Shown: positions 15,296 through 24,615 of the stretch, piece after piece | Layout of the letters: the number at the start of each line of letters is the position of its first letter | How positions within the stretch are numbered: position 1 is the stretch's first letter | Assembly (NCBI GenBank): GCA_019637915.1 | Contig: JAHBUV010000001.1 | Location: 434,001 to 498,000 of the forward strand | Source of the DNA: Pseudobdellovibrionaceae bacterium | GTDB taxonomy: Bacteria > Bdellovibrionota > Bdellovibrionia > Bdellovibrionales > Bdellovibrionaceae | Direction: 5' to 3' | DNA length: 64,000 nucleotides | The notes under the pieces: generated by a model | The model's database searches: none | What the model saw: only the letters and a program-made list of their open reading frames with translations | Told to the model about the DNA's origin: nothing | Translations under genes and position numbers: made by a program

Positions 15296-17122
15296 TTACA
15301 TTAAATGTTTGTGTCTCGGCATTCCATCTTGGGTGATAGCCCACCAATCAAAATCATCATAATTCTTTAAATAGAATTCTAAGTCATCCAGAGGCCAAAT
15401 ATGGGCGTCTTTTCTGAAGAAGTTCAAAATAGAGTGGAATTTAGCCATATCAATACTACTGAAATAATACTTCTCAATAATATCAGTCCGACCGATTTCT
15501 TCGCAAAACTCTTGAGCAGATTCCGCATTCGCCTTAACTTGTCTATCAGCCTCTTTTCTATCTTCAGGTGATGGAACGAAGTTTCTAAGATTCTCTAAGT
15601 CTTTTTCATTACGGACCCGTTGGATTAAACAAAATGGGAACTTAATCGCCATCAAGATTTCTTTCTTAGCTTGAGGTCTTTCCGTAGTAGTAGCTTTTTG
15701 CGCAACCGGAGCTGGAGCCTCTTGAACTTTCGGCGCGTCTAATTGCTTGATGTATGGAGACGCAGTAGGAGTCACCACCGCACCTTCAATTAATGTATCT
15801 GACTTTACTACTTCACCAGTAATAGTTTGAGTTTTCGGTTTATTTTTATAGTTCTTAGCCGAATCAATTTTAGCCTGAGATTGTCCAGTGATTTGCACCG
15901 GAGCTTTACCGCCTTTTTTCTTACCCCCTTTAGAAGTGGGAACTACTAATTTAGGAGTAAAAGGAAAACGATAGTTTGGGTCTAAGTTGAACTTACCAGT
16001 CTTCTTATAAAGAGCCATTTGAATATCAATCTCTTCAGGATTGAGCGTTGGAGCCATTTTCTTTAAACGCTTACGGGCCTCAGCAAACATCACAAGAGGA
16101 TTAGCTTTTAAAAGAGTAGCATCAGAACAAACTTGGTCCAGAGCCTCAGTAAGTTCTTTTCTACTCACGGGCTTATCAGTAGTTTTATCAGAAAGACGAT
16201 TGAAAACATCCAATGCATTAGGGAAACCATAATCTAAAATCCCCAAACCATAGAACGCCGACAGGATACCTAAATCCCGTTCATCCTCGTTGCTACCAAG
16301 GGTTAAGTATTCGTTACTCTTAATCCATTGTTCAGTAAGAACTCTTCTGATAGCTCTGGCTTCTTTTTTTCTAGAATCTAATAGAGCGTCGTGATCAAAC
16401 TGACCGGCATTACTAACCACCATTTGATTCTCTTTCTCAGCCAGTAATTGGAATTCAGGTTGGTTCCAAAACGCTGGGTTGTTGATATCAAAAGTTCTAT
16501 ATCCCCGTAAAACATTCGGAGTCGTGTGCGTCTTATCTTTGATGATATTAAGATTAACAAAAGTGTAGATAGATTGTTTGTAAGCAGAAACCCCCATGTG
16601 GTTTTCAATTCCATCTTTGTGGGCAATAAAAGTTCTACCAGTATTACGGTCTAAATTCTTAACTAAGAACACCCAAGCAAGTTTAATTAATGGAGTAGCA
16701 TCCGCAAAAGGGAACGCTTTATTCCAAAGAATATCTGGAAAGAATAGATCCATAAAGTTAGTCGTATCAGGACGGGGGATTGGGCCGGTTGTAAACCACA
16801 TATCCTCAGGATTTAATACGATAACGAAAGTATGAGATACACGTTCTTCTGGGCTTATGTATTTGATAATAGAGCACTGGATGAATAGACTAATTATCTC
16901 CTTAAACTTGGTTCTACTAATCCCAGCTTTTTCCGCGAACTTTAACGGAGCATCAATAATCTCAATGGTCTGTTTTGAGTTCTTAGCTTCTTCTTGAGCC
17001 TTCTTAATACGAGCCAATGTAATAACCGCAAACGGGTCTTTCAAGGCAGTAGTGGCCCAGTTCGGGAGAGTTACCCCAAACTTTAAGGCGTCTATTAAAT
17101 CTTGCCGTTTATTCATTGTCAT
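15296..17122 (-). CDS. Candidate replication initiator-like winged-helix protein (608 aa)
   Basis: The N-terminal 110 residues resemble the whole downstream domain of the neighbouring 138-aa protein (a helix-turn-helix with AGISRTKFKEIISLF, then NPEDMWF, compared with CGISKTKIRELIYLL and FNEIEEWF). A second globular region and a low-complexity Lys/Ala/Pro linker (about 400-485) follow. Position next to a long gene-free, repeat-rich region suggests a Rep-type initiator. No polymerase or helicase motif is visible, so the role is inferred from layout only. Confidence 0.6.
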   Translation of the reverse strand: MTMNKRQDLIDALKFGVTLPNWATTALKDPFAVITLARIKKAQEEAKNSKQTIEIIDAPLKFAEKAGISRTKFKEIISLFIQCSIIKYISPEERVSHTFVIVLNPEDMWFTTGPIPRPDTTNFMDLFFPDILWNKAFPFADATPLIKLAWVFLVKNLDRNTGRTFIAHKDGIENHMGVSAYKQSIYTFVNLNIIKDKTHTTPNVLRGYRTFDINNPAFWNQPEFQLLAEKENQMVVSNAGQFDHDALLDSRKKEARAIRRVLTEQWIKSNEYLTLGSNEDERDLGILSAFYGLGILDYGFPNALDVFNRLSDKTTDKPVSRKELTEALDQVCSDATLLKANPLVMFAEARKRLKKMAPTLNPEEIDIQMALYKKTGKFNLDPNYRFPFTPKLVVPTSKGGKKKGGKAPVQITGQSQAKIDSAKNYKNKPKTQTITGEVVKSDTLIEGAVVTPTASPYIKQLDAPKVQEAPAPVAQKATTTERPQAKKEILMAIKFPFCLIQRVRNEKDLENLRNFVPSPEDRKEADRQVKANAESAQEFCEEIGRTDIIEKYYFSSIDMAKFHSILNFFRKDAHIWPLDDLEFYLKNYDDFDWWAITQDGMPRHKHLM

Positions 17123-17489
17123 AAGCTACATCCTTGAACCATTCTTCTATTTCGTTAAAAGTAATAATCATATTGTGGGACTTGGTATCCTTGGTGGACT
17201 GGAGACTGATAATTTTCAGTCTTTCAAGTAAGTAAATTAGTTCCCTAATTTTGGTCTTACTAATGCCACATTCGGTTTCCATTTCCCCCCGGCTTCCAAC
17301 TACCTCCAGCTTGCCGGTTTGAATATTAACCCGGGCTCTTTTGAGTAGAAATCGTAGGAAATCTCTCCCCCAGATATCTTTAATTCGGTCATCTACCCAA
17401 TCAGGAATAGTTGTGGCCGAACCGGTCTTACCATCGGGTAGATCAACCCGAATTAGGGCTTTGAATTGTTGTCTTAGTGGGGCTTTCAT
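17109..17489 (-). CDS. Winged-helix protein, paralogue of the initiator-like protein (126 aa)
   Basis: The start at 17489 (MKAPLRQQF) is chosen because AGGAGAAC lies just upstream; a longer reading to 17525 lacks this. It is a single winged-helix domain closely related to the N-terminus of the 608-aa gene, with which it overlaps by 14 nt. It may regulate or assist initiation. Confidence 0.65.
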   Translation of the reverse strand: MKAPLRQQFKALIRVDLPDGKTGSATTIPDWVDDRIKDIWGRDFLRFLLKRARVNIQTGKLEVVGSRGEMETECGISKTKIRELIYLLERLKIISLQSTKDTKSHNMIITFNEIEEWFKDVAYDNE

Positions 17490-17529
17490 CTGTTCTCCTG
17501 TTAAAATAAATGGAAAACAGGCCAAAAAA

Positions 17530-18090
17530 TCCGTCTTCCGAAGACGGATATTCGTCTTACGAAGCCGGATAATCCCCCATAAAGCGATATATTTTAGATC
17601 AGATACACTTTTTCCGCGATTTCATACCCCCTAAGTATATCTTTTAATCTTTATCTCTCTTTTTACTTACTTTCTTCTTATTGGTGTATTTCGGTATATC
17701 AGTAAGGATTAGACCAATAGGGTAAGGACTGAATAGGGTTAGTTCAGAGCCAGTGGAAGTCCGCCAATAAGACCTAGTTTTAAATTTATATTTTTATTAT
17801 TTCTATGAATCTAAGACGGGGTTGTAAGTAGGTTCGGTATGCAAAGTCCCATACCCGTCAGAAGGTAAAACTACATACCTAAAAGGGACGCTCTATAAGC
17901 CTGTTTAAGGCCTCTCAGGGCTTGGGCTATGTGAATGGGTGGAGTGGGAACTAAGACCGTGCCTGGGGCTGTTTAAGGCTATCTAATAAGGCTTACTGAT
18001 ACACGGGAAGATAGCAGGTCTAATATAAGAGAAATCGCTTATATAAGTAAAAGAACTTATATTAAAAGTTTAGAAAGTAACAGGCTCAGA
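17530..18090. other. Gene-free, repeat-rich region; candidate origin
   Basis: About 560 nt with no convincing gene. It holds the hairpin CCGTCTTC/GAAGACGG with a related imperfect copy (17538-17570), a pyrimidine-rich stretch, the repeated segments CTGTTTAAGGC (about 17900 and 17970), and AT-rich inverted repeats TATAAG/CTTATA around 18020-18065. It lies upstream of two initiator-like genes. Candidate replication origin, or a structured RNA; GGGCTGTttAAGGCTAT recurs in related form at about 58480. Confidence 0.4.
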
Positions 18091-18103
18091 CCTTGTTGGG
18101 ACT

Positions 18104-18370
18104 TTACTTTGAGAGCTTCTCTTTAGCTGGGGCGAACACTTCAATCCTACGGTCATCTTGAATAAGTCTAAGAAGTTTCAGTTTAACCAGGCTATGGGCA
18201 ATAAGAGACTGTTGGGAAAAGTCTTTGGCTTGTTTGGAGCTGAGTTCATTGTCTGGGTGATGTTTAGGGATGGGATAGCCAGAGTAGTCTTCATATTCTT
18301 TGAGTTGCTCGGTCTTATCCTTCTCTATGGTTTTTAAAAGCTTTGTTTGGCTTGGGGTTAACTTCTTCAT
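18104..18370 (-). CDS. Hypothetical protein (88 aa)
   Basis: ATG at 18370 after AGAGGTGCC. Contains a helical segment SQQSLIAHSLVKLKLLRLIQ and a strand-like end, compatible with a degenerate winged helix. No family recognised. Confidence 0.55.
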   Translation of the reverse strand: MKKLTPSQTKLLKTIEKDKTEQLKEYEDYSGYPIPKHHPDNELSSKQAKDFSQQSLIAHSLVKLKLLRLIQDDRRIEVFAPAKEKLSK

Positions 18371-18629
18371 TGGCACCTCTATGAGAGTATAGCTCGAAGT
18401 TCCGGATTATCCTATGGGGCATTACAATTTGATACATTTGGATATAGCTTAAGTTCTTATGATTACGCCTCTTTCCATTCCGCTCATAGGAGATAAACTT
18501 ACACCTCAGATTTCGGACGACTTCCGATAGATTGTATCCAGCCAATAGCAGATATGATTCAGGGCTAAGACCTGGTTTGGGTCTAACTATTTTTGCTAAT
18601 AACTTCTTCTTGAGCCATTTAGCTACCAA
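18315..18629 (-). CDS. Possible basic hypothetical protein (104 aa, TTG start)
   Basis: A basic protein whose first 75 residues look protein-like (LSPESYLLLAGYNLSEVVRN). The last 20 residues overlap the start of the 88-aa gene in another frame. There is no clear ribosome-binding site. Real, but uncertain in extent. Confidence 0.35.
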   Translation of the reverse strand: MVAKWLKKKLLAKIVRPKPGLSPESYLLLAGYNLSEVVRNLRCKFISYERNGKRRNHKNLSYIQMYQIVMPHRIIRNFELYSHRGANEEVNPKPNKAFKNHREG

Positions 18630-18638
18630 GAGGTGATT

Positions 18639-19049
18639 ATGGCTAAAACAGAGAAGATTAATTTAGGTGTGAGTTCGGTGGCGGTAGTGAGTATTAACGA
18701 CGGGAGCGTAGAGACTATCGTTAATTGTGAGTTATTGGGCTTGGTAGTGTGTCGGGTGATAAGGGTTGATTTTAATGTCTTGGAGGCTGAGCTACAGAGA
18801 GTTGAGAACGAAGAGCCGTTAATTACTCAGTTTACTTTAGAAGGGTTTAAGGAGTTCCAAAGGGCTATGACTAAGCTTAGCGCGGATTCGGTGCGGGATT
18901 GCTATTTGTCTCCTAATAAGTGGGTAGTGGCAGAACAGTATTCTCATTGTGAGATATTGGTTGAGAAAGAGCTTTTAGATGATGAGACCCTAAGTCAGAA
19001 GATTAAGTGTAAGCCCCGGTTTCCGCTCTTTAAAGACTACGCGAATTAG
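18639..19049 (+). CDS. Paralogous ~135-aa family protein, copy 1
   Basis: Start at 18639 after AGAGGTGATT. The family has a short N-terminal strand region, a central helix (FKEFQRAMTKLSADSVRDCY), a WVVAEQ strand and a terminal KPRFPLF motif. Copies 2 (19144) and 3 (27442) share this layout, and a broken copy is at 19636. No known family. The copies lie on both sides of the stress island, which therefore inserted into this cluster. Confidence 0.65.
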   Translation: MAKTEKINLGVSSVAVVSINDGSVETIVNCELLGLVVCRVIRVDFNVLEAELQRVENEEPLITQFTLEGFKEFQRAMTKLSADSVRDCYLSPNKWVVAEQYSHCEILVEKELLDDETLSQKIKCKPRFPLFKDYAN

Positions 19050-19087
19050 TTAGTGCGTGAATTCATCCAAATTCTGGTGATGACAGG
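19050..19087 (+). promoter_or_regulatory. Class-2 cassette, 38 bp
   Basis: TTAGTGCGTGAATTCATCC continues to TGGTGATGACAGG; 38 bp as in five other copies. It follows the stop of copy 1 and precedes copy 2 of the 135-aa family by about 57 nt. GAATT/AATTC can form a small hairpin. Confidence 0.55.
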
Positions 19088-19143
19088 CAAGCGACCGACA
19101 ATCTGTTGGACCTATACGATACTGGTTATAGGAGGACAGAGTT

Positions 19144-19551
19144 ATGAAAAAGAATAATGTGGTGATGATGAGAGTGGATTTGGCGGCCTTGATTAGTAGA
19201 GACAACGGGGAAGTTCATGTTGTCTTAAGCAGTAGCCTGATGGGCGATATTGTTTGTAAGGTCACTAAGTCTGGAGAGACTTTAGGAGTTCAGACGGTAG
19301 GGGTTCAGAAAAAACAAATGCTCAATGAGTTAACTGATAGAGGGTTACACACGTTCTATAGAGAGGCGCATAGGATGGCGGCCAGTGCGGTTCAGTCTAT
19401 GTATGTCAATTCTGATGATTGGTTGGTAATTGCCCATGAACCTCACTATGATATTTTATCTCCAAAAGAAGGCGCATCACCGGAATTGATAGCCGGACTT
19501 AATGGTGGGTTGAAGTCACGGTTTCCTTTGTTTCGGGAACACAATAACTAA
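19144..19551 (+). CDS. Paralogous ~135-aa family protein, copy 2
   Basis: Same layout as copy 1, ending KSRFPLF. The ATG follows AGGAGGACAGAGTT. Driven by the class-2 cassette at 19050. Function unknown. Confidence 0.7.
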   Translation: MKKNNVVMMRVDLAALISRDNGEVHVVLSSSLMGDIVCKVTKSGETLGVQTVGVQKKQMLNELTDRGLHTFYREAHRMAASAVQSMYVNSDDWLVIAHEPHYDILSPKEGASPELIAGLNGGLKSRFPLFREHNN

Positions 19552-19635
19552 TCTGATAAGACATAATTTTGAACTTCTAACTAATAGAACTGTTTTCTTG
19601 GTGTGAAAGACTACATTTATTAGTTGGAAGTGCTT

Positions 19636-19746
19636 ATGGAAACAGAATCAGTGATTATCTTAGTAGCGGTAGATGCGAACCACATTATCAGGGAAGTAAT
19701 TGTTTGTGAGAACGATAAAGTCTCTTTGTCAGTGCATTTGAAGTAG
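19636..19746 (+). pseudogene. Truncated copy of the ~135-aa family (36 aa)
   Basis: METESVIILVAVDA, then a short strand-rich stretch, matches the N-terminus of copies 1-2; it stops at 19746 and the helix and RFPLF end are missing. It lies at the left edge of the stress-tolerance island, so the truncation probably marks the insertion or a deletion linked to it. Confidence 0.5.
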
Positions 19747-19915
19747 AAACCACCAATCTCGACATTGCATCGTAAAAGGAAGCCATGGCACGGGCTAGTT
19801 ACTCGTAGGGAGCGGTATGGGCCGATCCCTACGTTTTTACATCAGTTTTTGCTTGCCTATAACCGAATTTGGAATTAAACAAGGGTGGTTATTTTCATTA
19901 GTCAAGGAGACAGCT

Positions 19916-22792
19916 ATGTCAAAGCGCCCCCAATATCGATGTCAAGTTTGCGAAGAGCCCGCCACGGTTAAGGTTGCGGCGGATGTGAACGGTCGTAGGA
20001 CTGTTACACCGCTCTGTGATCGACATTATCGCCAACTTTTACTGCAACAGAAACGTTCAATTTCTCCGATGGAGTCTTTGTTCGGTCCGCGCTCTGGTTT
20101 TTTTGAAAACTTTTGGGGAAGTGATTTTTTTAATTCAGGCTTTGGTTTCCCGATGGATGCTTCTGATGAAGCATCAGAAGAGAATGATACTGGCGTTCAC
20201 TTGGAAAGCACTGAAGCAAGCGCCGAATCCCCGACCCACCGACGCGGAAGTGGGATTGCTGGCCGCTTAAGCGAGCAAGCAGAAACACAACTTCAAGAAG
20301 CCGCAAAACGTGCAGCGGAATACGGCCGGTCAGATGTCGATACCGAGCACGTTTTGTTGGCACTTACTGAAAGTGACGTGGTTAAAACAATACTGAGTCG
20401 ATTCAAAATCAATATCGAAGATTTAGGGCGCCAAATTGAATCCGAAGCAAAGCGCGGAGAAAAGCCCTTTGAAGGTGAAATGGGCGTTGCCCCACGAGTA
20501 AAAGATGCCCTAGGCCGGGCCTTTGTGGCTTCCAACGAGATGGGGCATTCCTATGTTGGTCCCGAGCACCTTTTGGTTGGCTTAGCAGAAGAAGGCGAAG
20601 GTCTTGCCGCTAATGTGCTTCGCCGCTATGGAATTACGCCGCAGTCACTCAGGCAACAGGTTATCAAAGTGGTGGGTAAAGGGGCTGAGAGCGGTCGTGC
20701 GGACTCCCCAACAAATACTCCAGAGCTGGATAAGTACTCGCGCGACCTCACGAAGCTTGCCCGTGATGGAAAACTTGATCCTGTTATTGGACGAGCTCAA
20801 GAAATTGAAACAACCATCGAAATTCTTGCAAGACGCAAGAAGAACAATCCGGTCCTAATCGGCGAGCCGGGTGTTGGAAAAACAGCCATTGTCGAAGGGC
20901 TCGCTCAGCGCATGGTCTCTGGAGAAGTGCCGGAGATTTTACGCGACAAGCGGCTTGTTGAACTCAATATCAATTCTCTTGTCGCTGGTGCGAAGTATCG
21001 AGGGGAATTTGAAGAGCGAGTTCAAAAAGTGCTTAAAGAGGTTTCAAGCAACCATGGTGAACTAATATTATTTATCGACGAAGTTCATACTATAGTCGGT
21101 GCCGGACAAGGCGGCGGCGAAGGCGGGCTTGATATTGCCAACGTGTTTAAGCCGATGATGGCGCGCGGAGAACTTAATTTAATTGGCGCCACAACCCTAA
21201 ATGAATATCAAAAATACATTGAAAAAGACGCGGCACTTGAGCGGCGTTTTCAGCCTGTAATGGTCGCAGAGCCAACCGTATCTCAGGCAATCATGATTCT
21301 ACGAGGACTCAGGGACACCTTTGAGGCTCATCACAAGGTTAGCATTTCGGACGACGCAATTCTTGCCGCAGCCGAACTCTCAAAACGCTACATCACATCC
21401 AGGTTCTTGCCCGATAAGGCGATCGACCTGTTGGATCAGGCGGCGGCTCGAGTCAAACTCTCAACGACCTCTCGTCCGGTTGCGGTTCAAGAGCTGGATG
21501 CAGAACTTCACCAATTGCGCAGAGAGCAGGATTCCTTAGCTGCCGGCAAGAAGTTTGATAAAGCTTCCGAATTGGGCAAACGAATTGAAGCCAAGGAATC
21601 TGAACTTAAAAAGCTTGTTGAAAACTGGGAAAGAGAACGCGCATCAGGAAGCGCCGAAGTTAAATCAGAGCATGTCGCGCAAATTGTGTCGCGCCTGACA
21701 GGCATTCCTGTTACTGAGCTGACGACTGAAGAAAAAGAAAAACTTTTGCATCTTGAACAAAAGCTACATAAGCGCGTGGTTGGCCAGGATGAGGCTGTAC
21801 GGGCGGTTGCCGATTCCGTTCGCTTGGCAAGAGCAGGCTTACGTGAGGGCGGAAAACCCGTTGCGACTTTCTTATTTTTAGGTCCGACGGGAGTGGGAAA
21901 AACTGAGCTTGCGAAAGCTTTAGCTGAAGCTATCTATGGTGACGAAGACGCGCTTTTGCGTATTGATATGTCCGAGTACGGTGAGCGTCATACTGTTGCA
22001 AGACTAGTCGGAGCTCCTCCTGGATACGTGGGTTATGATGAAGGCGGTCAACTTACGGAAAAAGTAAGGCGTCGCCCATATAGCGTCATACTATTAGACG
22101 AAATCGAAAAAGCTCATGCCGATGTGTACAATGTTTTGCTTCAAGTATTCGACGACGGTCGGTTGACCGATGGTAAAGGGCGTGTGGTTGATTTTTCCAA
22201 TACAATCATTATTGCGACCTCGAACCTGGGCTCGGACATTATTCAGCGACGTCTAAGCGCACGTAGTGTGGTCGGAGAAGAATACGAGAAGACAAAGCTA
22301 GAGCTTTTGGATATTCTTCGCGGACACTTTAGGCCTGAATTTTTGAATCGTATCGATGAGATCATCGTCTTTCACGCTTTGGGTAAAGAGGAAATTCGCA
22401 GTATTGTTCACTTGCAACTCGCCCGGGTCGCTCAAAATGCGTCTAGCCAGGGCGTCGCACTCACGTTTGATGACTCTTTGATTAATCATCTTGCTGAGGA
22501 GGGTTACAAACCTGAATTCGGCGCGCGAGAACTTAAACGCCAGATTCGAACTGAGCTTGAAACCGCTTTGGCGAAAGAAATGCTTGGCGGAGGCGTCGCG
22601 CAGGGAGATTCAATCAGAGTTTGCTGGGATGCTTCAGCTGATCGAGTGACCTTCGAACGAATCCAGGCCCCTAAACCTAAAGATGAGACCAAGGCGGCGG
22701 GCTCAGCAGCAAAAAAAGAGACTCGCGATAAACCAGTTCCTCAAAAAGAAAAAGGTAAAATGAAGGGTCAAGATCGTAGTAAATCGGATTAG
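19916..22792 (+). CDS. clpK: ClpK/ClpG-type heat-resistance disaggregase (958 aa)
   Basis: A Clp/Hsp100 AAA+ protein. The start at 19916 (MSKRPQYR) follows AAGGAGACAGCT; the upstream in-frame extension is not supported. The N-terminal zinc site (C9, C12, C34, H37) is followed by two Clp-N repeats, AAA-1 with Walker A GEPGVGKT near 316, a short middle domain, AAA-2 with GPTGVGKT near 655, and a charged C-terminal tail. Zinc-headed ClpG/ClpK proteins are the hallmark of transmissible stress-tolerance loci and rescue aggregated protein after lethal heat. More GC-rich than the surrounding element. Confidence 0.93.
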   Translation: MSKRPQYRCQVCEEPATVKVAADVNGRRTVTPLCDRHYRQLLLQQKRSISPMESLFGPRSGFFENFWGSDFFNSGFGFPMDASDEASEENDTGVHLESTEASAESPTHRRGSGIAGRLSEQAETQLQEAAKRAAEYGRSDVDTEHVLLALTESDVVKTILSRFKINIEDLGRQIESEAKRGEKPFEGEMGVAPRVKDALGRAFVASNEMGHSYVGPEHLLVGLAEEGEGLAANVLRRYGITPQSLRQQVIKVVGKGAESGRADSPTNTPELDKYSRDLTKLARDGKLDPVIGRAQEIETTIEILARRKKNNPVLIGEPGVGKTAIVEGLAQRMVSGEVPEILRDKRLVELNINSLVAGAKYRGEFEERVQKVLKEVSSNHGELILFIDEVHTIVGAGQGGGEGGLDIANVFKPMMARGELNLIGATTLNEYQKYIEKDAALERRFQPVMVAEPTVSQAIMILRGLRDTFEAHHKVSISDDAILAAAELSKRYITSRFLPDKAIDLLDQAAARVKLSTTSRPVAVQELDAELHQLRREQDSLAAGKKFDKASELGKRIEAKESELKKLVENWERERASGSAEVKSEHVAQIVSRLTGIPVTELTTEEKEKLLHLEQKLHKRVVGQDEAVRAVADSVRLARAGLREGGKPVATFLFLGPTGVGKTELAKALAEAIYGDEDALLRIDMSEYGERHTVARLVGAPPGYVGYDEGGQLTEKVRRRPYSVILLDEIEKAHADVYNVLLQVFDDGRLTDGKGRVVDFSNTIIIATSNLGSDIIQRRLSARSVVGEEYEKTKLELLDILRGHFRPEFLNRIDEIIVFHALGKEEIRSIVHLQLARVAQNASSQGVALTFDDSLINHLAEEGYKPEFGARELKRQIRTELETALAKEMLGGGVAQGDSIRVCWDASADRVTFERIQAPKPKDETKAAGSAAKKETRDKPVPQKEKGKMKGQDRSKSD

Positions 22793-22800
22793 CCGAGTGC

Positions 22801-23208
22801 ATGAGCCGCTTTCTTCCCTTTGAGATCTGGCAATGGTTTGTCGCGATCATTTCTATCTTGGTAGGAATTCTTACGGCGGGACATGCCGTTATATTCAAGC
22901 GTGATCCGCGTTCAGCGATTCTTTGGCTACAGACCTTTGTTCTTTTGCCGATAGTTGGTTCAGCATTATATTTAGTTTTGGGTATAAATCGCTATCAGCG
23001 ACGCGCGAGGAGTTGGCGAAGTATCGCGCCGGTTGAAGATAGTTCGTTCCTAAGTATGGTTTCTGTGCCCCCAGCTCTTAAGAGCATGAAGTATCGACTT
23101 AGCTCACGGGACCGGAAGTCACAGGCTTTAAACTTCGCGGTTTCGAACATTTTAATGAATACATTGGAGTCGAGATCGAATAAGCTCTGTTTATGGGTTC
23201 TGAATTAG
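22801..23208 (+). pseudogene. Cardiolipin synthase N-terminal remnant
   Basis: Two membrane helices and LVGILTAGHAVIFKRDPRSA, then ILWLQTFVLLPIVGSALYLV, match the PLDc_N region of cardiolipin synthases (~480 aa in full). The two HKD catalytic domains are absent; the frame ends after 135 residues, overlapping the next gene by 16 nt. A deletion fused this remnant to the downstream gene. Confidence 0.7.
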
Positions 23209-23723
23209 GGATAGATTGGGAGACGCTCAGCTATATCGTGACCGTGATCGGTTTTCCGTTTGCTATTTTCGTCTTCATGCTCGAGCAGCGAAAAGAGCGG
23301 GAAAACGAGGAGGCCGGCATCTATCAAAAACTCTCAGACGACTACGCGGAATTTTCGAAGCTCCTACTTGAAAACGCCGATCTGCGACTGATGTCAGAAG
23401 TTCTGTCCGATGGCGATTTAACACCTGAACAAAAAGAGCGAAAGAAGGTCATCTTCGATATTCTGATTTCCATTTTTGAGCGTGCTTTCATTCTTGTGCA
23501 TCAAAAGAACATGAACCGTCGAACAAGACGTCTCTGGTCGACGTGGGAAGACTTCATTGAGAGCTGGTGCCGAAGAGAGGACTTCAGGGAATCACTCCCT
23601 GAACTTCTTCTGGGTGAAGATCCAGAGTTTGGAGCCTACATTCGGGATACGGCAGCGAAAGCGAATCGGCAGTTTTCGGAAAAGCCAAAAGGCGCAAGTG
23701 GCTCGGCACCTAGCGCCTTCTAG
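23193..23723 (+). CDS. Single-span membrane protein (176 aa)
   Basis: One transmembrane helix (about residues 13-32, YIVTVIGFPFAIFVFMLEQR) is followed by a helical cytoplasmic domain with conserved-looking LISIFERAFIL and LWSTWEDFIESW. No family recognised. It overlaps the end of the cardiolipin synthase remnant; the true start may have been lost in the rearrangement. Part of the island by base composition. Confidence 0.6.
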   Translation: MGSELGIDWETLSYIVTVIGFPFAIFVFMLEQRKERENEEAGIYQKLSDDYAEFSKLLLENADLRLMSEVLSDGDLTPEQKERKKVIFDILISIFERAFILVHQKNMNRRTRRLWSTWEDFIESWCRREDFRESLPELLLGEDPEFGAYIRDTAAKANRQFSEKPKGASGSAPSAF

Positions 23724-23733
23724 CATGCCCAAC

Positions 23734-24048
23734 TTATCGCGCCGAAACTCTTTGAGCGTCGACCGCGCCCTCGTAACAGACGAACTGATTTCCTGCCCCA
23801 AGCGGCAACAGGCCGACCCTCTCGTACCCAGGCTCCAGAAACTTATTCAGCGTTTCGCGTAAGCTCACGGTCGGCGTTCCTAAACATTGAAGACGTTCTT
23901 GATAAATTTCTTTTTTCGGCGGAGGTGAAAGCACTGATTGTTCAAACGGCTCTTGTTGTCGGTCCGCTAGAGCCATCGACTCTGGCGCAGGGAAATGGCC
24001 GAATGAAAATGCCAAAGCAACCGCAGCGATAAGACCCGATTTTTTCAT
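23734..24048 (-). CDS. Small secreted protein (104 aa)
   Basis: The start at 24048 (MKKSGLIAAVALAFSFG) follows GGAGGTCAACA. Signal peptide of about 25 residues. The mature part ends with FLEPGYERVGLLPLGAGNQF, a short fold seen in small secreted proteins. Two cysteines could form a disulfide. Antisense to its island neighbours. Function unknown. Confidence 0.65.
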   Translation of the reverse strand: MKKSGLIAAVALAFSFGHFPAPESMALADRQQEPFEQSVLSPPPKKEIYQERLQCLGTPTVSLRETLNKFLEPGYERVGLLPLGAGNQFVCYEGAVDAQRVSAR

Positions 24049-24253
24049 TGTTGACCTCCTTGCTAATTCCAAAAGGAAATTTGTCTTTCGCATTTCATCC
24101 GTCAAGGTGACGCTCTTGACAAGAAACTGACCCGTTTTCAAATTTGAAAGTGTGGCGTTGGGCGCACGCGGGCTTGAGAATTTTCCGGTCGCTAACAGCT
24201 TCTACGTGCGACGCCAATGCACTTCGATAGACGCCCAAAAAGGAGGTAAGGTT

Positions 24254-24397
24254 ATGGCGACCCTAGCTTGGAACTTAATTCGACAGACTGGGTCTTCAAA
24301 TCAATCAGTCAATCAAAGACGATTCTCAGACGCCATCGACCGTTTGATCGAACGTCATCCTGAAGCGGGGCGTTGTCCCTCGATCAATTTCAACTGA
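24254..24397 (+). CDS. Short ORF with strong ribosome-binding site, probably interrupted (47 aa)
   Basis: AAAAAGGAGGTAAGGTT precedes the ATG. The readable part (MATLAWNLIRQTGSSNQSVN, then a helix) runs into the palindrome at 24371-24410 and stops. The frame differs from the ftsH remnant that follows. Probably the broken start of a former gene. Confidence 0.4.
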   Translation: MATLAWNLIRQTGSSNQSVNQRRFSDAIDRLIERHPEAGRCPSINFN

Positions 24398-24410
24398 TCG
24401 AGGGACAACG
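24371..24410. repeat. Perfect 16-bp inverted repeat at ftsH scar
   Basis: CGTTGTCCCTCGATCA, loop ATTTCAAC, TGATCGAGGGACAACG. The right arm encodes the FtsH-like LIEGQR; the left arm is its exact inverted copy. This looks like a snap-back or template-switch scar made when ftsH was deleted. Confidence 0.65.
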
Positions 24411-24549
24411 CCGAAATTTTGACCGAGCTTATCGAATCTTGGAGCGCAACAAAGTGATTCTAGATCAATGCGCCAAGGATTTACTTATCCGAGAGACTCT
24501 TGAAGAAGTTGACATAAGGAAACTTTCTGCTAGTTTGGCTATGCTATGA
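24394..24549 (+). pseudogene. ftsH: ftsH C-terminal remnant
   Basis: The frame gives EGQRRNFDRAYRILERNKVI, then a segment ending RETLEEVDIRKL, which matches the extreme C-terminal helical region of the FtsH protease. The AAA and HExxH domains are missing. An FtsH homologue is a regular member of transmissible stress-tolerance loci, between clpK and yfdX, exactly this position. Confidence 0.65.
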
Positions 24550-24615
24550 ATAAACAATAAAAGCTTAACTTAAGGCACGCAAAATGCATGTCGGAAAAAC
24601 CAATGGAGGTTACTA

